Shown here: in pieces, positions 58,201 to 64,000 of the stretch | Layout of the letters: every line of letters starts with the position of its first letter | Position numbering within the stretch: the first letter of the stretch is position 1 | Origin: Tethya wilhelma | Lineage: Eukaryota; Porifera; Demospongiae; Tethyida; Tethyidae | Length of the DNA stretch: 64,000 bases | Assembly: GCA_964030475.1 (NCBI GenBank) | Contig: CAXIPT010000007.1 | Location: forward strand, 6,091,026 to 6,155,025 | Direction: 5' to 3' | Notes under the pieces: model-generated | Seen by the model: only the letters and a program-made list of their open reading frames with translations | Told to the model about the DNA's origin: nothing | The model's database searches: none | Made by a program: the position numbers and the translations under genes

Positions 58201-58464
58201 TGTTTATAGGATCAGTTACATAACTCAAACAATAGTAAGATAAAATTGATGAGCAAAGCTATGATAATAATAAATATTCTTCTATGGTCAGTTGGCTTAG
58301 AACAACCTTTGCAGTTGAAGCAACACAACAATCACATCAATACTGGCATAAGCAATTGGAAACTCAAAGGGAAGCAATGCTGCATGTGTATATGCACTGC
58401 TTTGTGCCAGTGCTCTGGCTTAGTGCTACTTTGCTGGCCAGCTCAGCAATTTACCTCACTACAT

Positions 58465-58846
58465 GACGTCACAGACGATCCTTTTCCGACTTCCGCCATT
58501 TTTGCAATCAGCTGGCAAAGAAACTCGTTATCTGGCTAGCTGTGTTTCGTGTACAGCGACAGAGAAGCAGACTTCTAGAAGCGAAAGCGCTCCCCTCGCT
58601 ATGCTTCTCTGAAAGATTGGCTTCTATATCACGCTTCTTTGTTGGATACGGATACCACTGGTAAGCCTTGTCTGAGCCATCTCAAAAAAAGTTAGCCATA
58701 CTTGTAGCGCCTGCTATTCTACATTAGGCTTGGACTATCTAAGCTAGCTTTCTAGGCACACTTTTCATAGTTTGAATTTTTCACAGTCCAGAGAAAAAGT
58801 AGCATTTTAGCTCGAGGTCGCATCACTTCCGGTGACCTTCCGTTAC
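58465..58846. repeat. Dispersed repeat, inverted copy of 15158-15540
   Basis: GACGTCACAGACGATCCTTT to ACCTTCCGTTAC is the reverse complement of 15158-15540 with scattered differences, and it is likewise followed by a CA/GT microsatellite. Confidence 0.85.
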
Positions 58847-58917
58847 ACACACACACACACACGGACACACACAACTTTGCTTATAATATGATGTGTGTAG
58901 TACTGTATGCATAATGT

Positions 58918-59520
58918 ATCATACGTACGTATAGTAGGAATGGGCCGACTGTCCCATAGACACAATACAAAATGTTGGTCACTATAAAAATCTACTCAAA
59001 CAAAAAATAACCTTCAAAGTTGCTGAGAGGCTCTTACTGACAGTTTACCAACTGCACGCAAGGCCTAAAACTCACAAAAACTTTCCTTACCACTCGTAGA
59101 GAGTGCCAGTGGGAAGCCACCATAGTGCCATTTTTTGTTCTCTAACGTACTTACGTACTTCCTAACTGACTTACTTGAAAAGGATTTCCAGAGAACCAGA
59201 ATGTGTTGAGCCAACTTTGACAGCACAAAGTAAGTTCTTTTCATGGGTACTACATTCCTTGATACTCGTTTTGATCATAAACATGCCTAAACAAAAACTG
59301 GAAAGCTTTGAAACTTAGTGTATAAATTCACGTACTACAATGCAGCCTTCTTTGAGAGTTCAAAGGTCATCATTATCTATCCACGTGGCATTATTATATG
59401 TGCATGCGCATTAGCCTCTCCAGCAGAATGCAGTGCATGCATGTAGCTGCCACTCAAGCTTTTTGTAGGGACTAACCAGTCTCTAATAGTCTCCACACTG
59501 TAGTGTTGAAAAAAGTGAAT
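58918..59520. repeat. Inverted relative of the repeat at 37199-37745, then single-copy sequence
   Basis: ACGTATAGTAGGAATGGGCC and ACACAATACAAAATGTTGG match the far end of 37199-37745 in reverse, and similarity continues through the AAGTTGGCTCAAC region at about 59210-59225. Non-coding. Confidence 0.65.
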
Positions 59521-59524
59521 GAAC

Positions 59525-59925
59525 AAGTAGTAAAAATTTCAAAAAAATAAATAGTGTAGGAATGGGCAGTGCGGTAAAAAGTATTGGAACAAGGAATGTC
59601 TCGCAATTTCGGCACATGACTATACTTCATTTTTTATACCCAACTTTTGCCTGGCCAGCAGTCGAATTTAAGTTACCTGTCTGTTATATAGTCAACTACT
59701 TAGCCAACTGATTAGTAGGAACTGAAATTGAACTGAATTGAATGCAATAATAAGCTGTGGTAATATACTATTGTACAAATCATTGCATTCGCGACGCTGA
59801 GGATCCGGATCAAGATTAAAAATGAAGTAGTCATGTGCCGAAATTGAGACATGCCTTGTTCCAATACTTTTTACCGCACTGCCCATTCCTACACTACTTA
59901 TTTTTTGAAATTTTTACTACTTGTG
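59525..59925. mobile_element. Palindromic MITE with about 110-bp inverted arms
   Basis: ACAAGTAGTAAAAATTTC..GTAGGAATGGGCAGTGCGGT at the left pairs with ACCGCACTGCCCATTCCTAC..GAAATTTTTACTACTTGT at the right, continuing through AATTTCGGCACATGACTA. Central 180 bp is unpaired. Confidence 0.9.
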
Positions 59926-60009
59926 TATACATACACTGTATACATACACATGTATACTGATGCACACATGCAGCAAGCTGTTGACTGTTACAAACACATG
60001 CACGCATGC

Positions 60010-60029
60010 ACACACACACACAGACACAC

Positions 60030-60060
<31 letters not shown>

Positions 60061-60080
60061 TGCACACACACACACATGTA
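60010..60080. repeat. (CA)n microsatellite
   Basis: Long CA run with TGCA interruptions, followed by a small inverted repeat (GCACTTGAGG-type arms around 60100-60155). Confidence 0.9.
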
Positions 60081-60384
60081 CACAGATTATAGTTGCAATT
60101 CCTCAAGTGCATGGTCAGCATGAGGGCTGCAAGCCCAAATGCTGACCACTTGAGGTGCTGCAACTAACCGTAGATTGGGGAATTTTCTTGTTCAAAATAT
60201 TTCATAAATAAATTTTTTGTACATACGGTATAATACAAAAACTTTTTAATGGGTCGTCACGTTCAAAAGCTCATGTTTGAAATTTCACAGATTCATAAGT
60301 TAATTTTTGTAAATGCATGCAGTGTCATATGAATATTTTTGAACGACGAAATTACGATATTTACAAACACAAACACACACACAG

Positions 60385-61036
60385 AAAGGACAAACAGTTC
60401 TCCATTACTCGTGTAGTACTTCCACTGGAAGTGAAACTCTGAAATGGTTGTTGAAAAATCAATCTTTGTGTGCAGATATGTTGAACAAGAGTACAAATGT
60501 AAGTATCATTCTCTACTAGTTTACTGGCTTCATTTTTGTTCACTGTTCTCTCTAACCCTCAGACTGGCCTCACTCCTTTGTTGACAGCCTGTAGCTATGG
60601 AAATGTGGCGGCTGTGGAAGCACTTGTTACTCACGATCAGGTTGACAAAGCTGTATGTGATGAGAATGGCCAGGGTGCTCTACATCTGGCAGCCAAGAAT
60701 GACTCTTCATCTCTTGTTGAGTTGCTCCTTGAAAAAGGATGTCCAAGTGATGCACAAGACTTTGAGGTATGTTAGAAGAGCCTCCATGATATTTATAGCC
60801 CATGTATATCATTGTCTATTGTACAGGGGAACACTGCTCTACATGTTGCCTACAAGAAATCCAGCAGTTCTGTCATCACTGTTCTGATCAATGAGGACAA
60901 TGGGAGAATAGCACTGCAGATCATGAATGAGGTATATCTATATCATCCATCAGAGCTCTATAGAATGCCAGTCAACTTTCATTTGGTTGTATTATATAGG
61001 CTGGGCAACGTCCTGCTGACATTGAACCAGATGATA
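60385..61036 (+). pseudogene. Truncated ankyrin-exon copy of the ROCO-like gene
   Basis: Exons 60385-60498, 60563-60766, 60827-60931 and 61000-61036 correspond one to one with exons 55108-54998, 54933-54730, 54670-54569 and 54480-54444 of the minus-strand gene. Two have equal length (204 and 37 nt), the other two differ by 3 nt, and intron phases are the same. Residues are largely identical (GLTPLLTACSYGNVAAVEAL, ALHVAYKKSSSSVITVL). Splice sites are intact. There is no Roc exon downstream: a (GT)n run, a MITE and two palindromes follow instead. Upstream lies repeat sequence. It is an inverted, partial gene duplicate or a fragment of a paralogue misplaced between gaps. Confidence 0.85.
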
Positions 61037-61082
61037 GTGAGTTAGTGTGTGTGTGTGTGTGTATGTGTGTTTGTTTGTTTGT

Positions 61083-61192
61083 TTGCCATTGCTTAGCAAC
61101 CAAAGTTTCTGGCTAATTGCTGGTTACTGGCTGGGTAGAGGTGACAATAGAGGAACTAGAGGTCACAGGGAGTCAATGGCAAACAAAATAGT
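61083..61192. mobile_element. Short MITE, TTTGCCATTG termini, second copy
   Basis: TTTGCCATTGCTTAGCAACC to GTCAATGGCAAACAAAATAG; same element as 19271-19397, also preceded by (GT)n. Confidence 0.75.
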
Positions 61193-61201
61193 TGCATGCC
61201 C

Positions 61202-61803
61202 TTAAGGTTACGGGGTACAAAGTGCAAAATCATTGATATGAATAATTTATGAGCACAAAAAATCTACCAAAATCTAGCAACAGAACTGTATGATCAAAAC
61301 TCTTCCTATTCAGAAGTACAGTATTAGTCAATTTGTTCTTGAAAGTAAAAAATCTAGTTTTCATAGCTTTTCTGTTGAGTGCTACAGTGAACTACGGTCA
61401 AAATAAATTTTCTGCGTCAGTTTTTTCCAAGTAGCATCATTGTGCTATCTAGAGCGCTGATACACAGAAAACCTACCTTGGTTTGGCAGGGCCTGACATC
61501 GAGATTTTCTTTCTACTTCGAATACGAAAAGTTTTATGGAGCAAAAAAGCGCTCTCCAAAGCGCCCTAGGCAGCTGTCAGGCAGCAAACTGCGGCGACCT
61601 GGACGGTTGAGTTGCTTCTTTTCGAGAAAACTCTCTGTCTGGCCCTTCTCTGTTGACAGAACGGTAAGATGACCGCCAATATCCGGTTTGATTTTTAGCC
61701 AGCTTTGCAAAAATTGACGCAAGAAATTATCTCTCTACTTCCGCATCTAAAATAACTAGCGTGTACTGATTAGCATATTCATGAGCTTACTGTACCCCGT
61801 AAC
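61202..61803. mobile_element. Palindromic element, GGTTACGGGGTAC termini (first of two)
   Basis: AAGGTTACGGGGTACAAAGT at the left pairs with CTGTACCCCGTAACC at the right. Interior has no stable ORF. It directly abuts the next element, sharing the GTAACCGGTTAC junction. Confidence 0.75.
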
Positions 61804-62436
61804 CGGTTACGGGGTACATTCTGTTATGAATATTTAATGAGCAAGAATAAAAGTTTGTTTTGAGCAAATTATTGCAGCAATTCCCTGCCAAATTTTAAAC
61901 AACAGCTTAGACAGTTATTCTTTTTAACTTTCAAGCCTGAACAGCGAAAAGACAACCTCAGCAGGCTTACTACGCTCAAAGATACCAACAGAAAGAGTAG
62001 CCAAAAATTTTTGGCGTCAGTTTATTTCAAGAGGCAGCATTCTAGATCGAGTATGGAAGCGTTAGACGCTTATTTCCAACTGCCTGCAGGGCCAGATCTA
62101 TTCGGTTGGCTTCTCTTTCTTATAGTTTGAAAAAAAATGGTAGTTCAAACTTACTTCTTGTCTTGTTTCTGCAACAGAAGCGAAGACAAAAGCTGCTGTT
62201 TCTCTGTCGTTGAACGTGCTGTCAAATTTCTTTTTAGATCTGGCCCTGCCCACATACAATCCCATTAAAAAGAGCCACTTTATACGGTCACACGTGGAAT
62301 ACTTTGGAAAAAAACTGATGCCACAAAAATCATGCCAACGGTTTTGCACAAGTTGCGGTTTGCTCCGCACTAAATTAAAATAATTACGCGTGCTTATTAA
62401 CATATTCATTAGCAAACGGTAGCCCGTAACCTTAAG
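61804..62436. mobile_element. Palindromic element, GGTTACGGG termini (second of two)
   Basis: GGTTACGGGGTACATTCTGT at the left and GGTAGCCCGTAACC at the right, flanked at the far side by CTTAAG, the same hexamer as before the first element (CCTTAAGGTTAC). It also contains GGCAGCAT/CTAGATCGAGT-type blocks that resemble the first element. Confidence 0.7.
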
Positions 62437-62644
62437 TGTGTGGCACTCAACCATGCAAGAGCTAGTCTATAGTCCTAGACCCTGCCTCTTTCGCCAGCAA
62501 AAAATGGGGGTCCAGAAAAACTGCTGCACTTCCAGCGTCCTCTGCTCAAAAATGGCCAAAGCCAATCAGATCCCTTATGTCATATGACCTAACCTCAAGT
62601 ATTTTAATGATTCAGTCTACACCCATGCAGCTACGTATGTGTAT

Positions 62645-62760
62645 AATGGAACCAGTGAGAGAAAGTGACATCAAAAGAGCTAGCCTCGAGGCAGCTAGGA
62701 GGCTTGGCTACTTCTTTCTTAAAGAAAAACAAGAAATGTTATTGTTGCAGTTTTGTAGGG
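62645..62760 (+). pseudogene. Possible RecQ-like helicase N-terminal fragment
   Basis: The frame EPVRESDIKRASLEAARRLG followed by YFFLKEKQEMLLLQF resembles the start of RecQ-type helicases common in sponges and cnidarians (AA..LGY..LKEKQ.EAI..F). Sequence then loses similarity before the expected P-loop. It looks like a decayed fragment. Confidence 0.35.
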
Positions 62761-62874
62761 TGGCATCATCAGCGGTCTGTACGTGTCGACGCTTGGTACT
62801 GCTGATCAGGTAGTTGACACGTTGATACGTAACATAATTATACAGTTTATGATTGATCATGGATACTCCACCAT

Positions 62875-63885
62875 CAGTGGCGTAGCCAGGNGGGGGGGGG
62901 GGGCTAGAAGGGCATTTGCCCCCCCTTTTTTCAGTTGCGAAATTTACGCTTTGGTATTATAATGCGCTATTCTTTCGTGCACTTACTTTAGCAACGCTGC
63001 TTAGCAGTCATCTTTGGCCAGAATTCAATACAGAACAACTTTTAAAAGCTTTCTTTTTGCTGCTACAAAACTTTAGAGAGCATTCGATCTAGCGAGCACG
63101 TACTACAGTTCAATAGTCCTTTTCATTTAGTAGAAAGTATTTTGATTGCATTAAAATGAACGTGACGTCATGCGTGGACTGCCAAAAATGCTACTTTAGT
63201 CACGTGCGCCATAGGCAGCAATACAAAATTTTCAATGTTTGGACTGCTGTAAAAGCTGCGTGCTTACCGTATCTCTAAATAAGAGAACCTCCAAAGTAAA
63301 TTTTTAACAATTTTCTTTTTTTTAGCGTTTATTCCAAATCCACAGCACTTACTGGTGCCGAGATATTCAGGCGCTAACAAAGTAGGTTTCAAGCAACTAA
63401 AGTCAACAAGAAAAGAAGCTTTTTAGGTAAGACTAAGTCTAATATACATCTACAGATATACTAAACCATTTATTTTTACCTTTAGAGCTCCATACAGAAT
63501 TTTTCAGGTCCATTTAGTTGCTTAAAACCTTGTTTAGTAGCGCATGGATATCTCAGCACTAGTAAGCGCTATTGACTTGGAAAAAACGCTAACACAAAGT
63601 TTTTTGTTCCATGTTTACTTTTGTGGTTCTGTTATTTAGAGATACGGTAAGCACATGGCCTTCACAGCAGTCCAAACATTGGCGATTTTGTATTGCTACC
63701 TATGTCGCACGTGATGAGAATGTAGAAAATTGGCAGTCCGGAAGCGCTCAACGTTGCAATTGAGAATAATTGCATTCTTAGGCCTCTTAAATGAAAAGGA
63801 CTAAAAAAAAAATTTTGCGCCGCGCTTCGCACGCAGTATTTTTATTGCTCCCTCTTTTTCTAAAATCCTGGCTACGCCCCTGAGG
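62875..63885. mobile_element. GCGTAGCCAGG MITE carrying a nested element
   Basis: AGTGGCGTAGCCAGG at the left and CCTGGCTACGCCCCTG at the right are the ends of the family at 25835-26220. At 1.0 kb it is about 600 bp longer because of an insertion at 63112-63805. The n at 62891 sits in a run of G. Confidence 0.85.
63112..63805. mobile_element. Nested palindromic element
   Basis: AGTCCTTTTCATTTAGTAGA at the left pairs with CTTAAATGAAAAGGACT at the right; inner arms (TTACCGTATCTCTAAATAAG and CTGTTATTTAGAGATACGGTAA) pair over about 150 bp. It interrupts the outer MITE, so it is the younger insertion. Confidence 0.85.
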
Positions 63886-64000
63886 ATGTTGGATTTGATA
63901 GTCTTTAGGTTCTAAAACTGACTGAGTCTCTCTGAATGTGTGAAATGACACAAACAGCTAGCATGTACATACGATCAATAGCTTGTGACATAAAATAATT

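Noticed and set aside
58035..58223. Open frames of Ser-Leu or Arg-Glu repeats
   Set aside because: Products of the (TC)n microsatellite; the same applies to frames in the AG, AC and GT tracts near 8925, 11607, 31181 and 59894.

Overview
Eukaryotic (metazoan) genomic window, most likely from a sponge such as a demosponge. The evidence is short-intron animal genes with GT..AG introns, animal-specific orthologues (RAB3GAP1, TOLLIP, TBC1D15/17, AKR7A), a DAPK-like ROCO/Death gene, and many short palindromic MITE-like elements. Species is inferred, not shown. Single n characters (13670, 15541, 19417, 30268, about 37888, 46222, 48490, 58131, 62891) look like collapsed assembly gaps, and several genes are broken at or near them.

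Layout. 1-5.3 kb (-): RAB3GAP1, running off the left edge. 5.4-9.9 kb (+): ZC3H15/DFRP1, head-to-head with it over 115 bp; its C-terminal exons are not found. 10-15.5 kb: triplicated repeat blocks, minisatellites and dispersed repeats. 15.6-24 kb (-): a 14-exon gene with a basic N-terminal half, an HMG-box-like segment and a C-terminal GTF2I (TFII-I)-like repeat. Its longest intron holds a separate kelch exon (+) and the gag, primer-binding site and LTR of a gypsy-type retrotransposon (-). 24-30.9 kb: mostly TIR elements, a protein-kinase C-terminal fragment and a long fold-back repeat. 31-33 kb (+): TOLLIP C-terminal half. 33.4-33.9 kb (-): a small protein resembling the N-terminal domain of M35 metallopeptidases. 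34.2-36.6 kb and 46.2-46.8 kb (+): the two ends of a TBC1D15/17-type Rab GAP, whose catalytic middle is missing. The interval between them holds a complete Kolobok-type DNA transposon (38733-42973, TTAA duplications, two genes) and an AKR7A aldo-keto reductase. 47.4-48.5 kb (-): zinc-ribbon plus Death-domain C-terminus of a second ROCO gene. 48.7-49.7 kb (-): a frameshifted DUF1647 gene. 50.2-57.0 kb (-): a large kelch, ankyrin, Roc, COR, zinc-ribbon-like, Death gene. 57.6-57.9 kb (+): TOLLIP N-terminal exons. 58-64 kb: repeats, a truncated ankyrin copy of the ROCO gene (+), and nested MITEs.

The most notable items are: the Death-domain ROCO gene, whose order (ankyrin, Roc, COR, Death) is that of DAPK1 but with kelch repeats where DAPK1 has its kinase; the GTF2I-like repeat gene in a probably non-vertebrate animal; and the Kolobok accessory gene, which pairs a CXC/Tesmin-type cysteine domain with a domain like the cytoplasmic ballast of the P2X7 receptor. 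TOLLIP, an adaptor in Toll/IL-1 signalling and endosomal sorting, and the Death-domain genes point to innate-immune or cell-death signalling, but there is no sign of an operon-like arrangement. The two TOLLIP halves lie 25 kb apart in the wrong order, each next to a long (TC)n run, which argues for scaffolding error.
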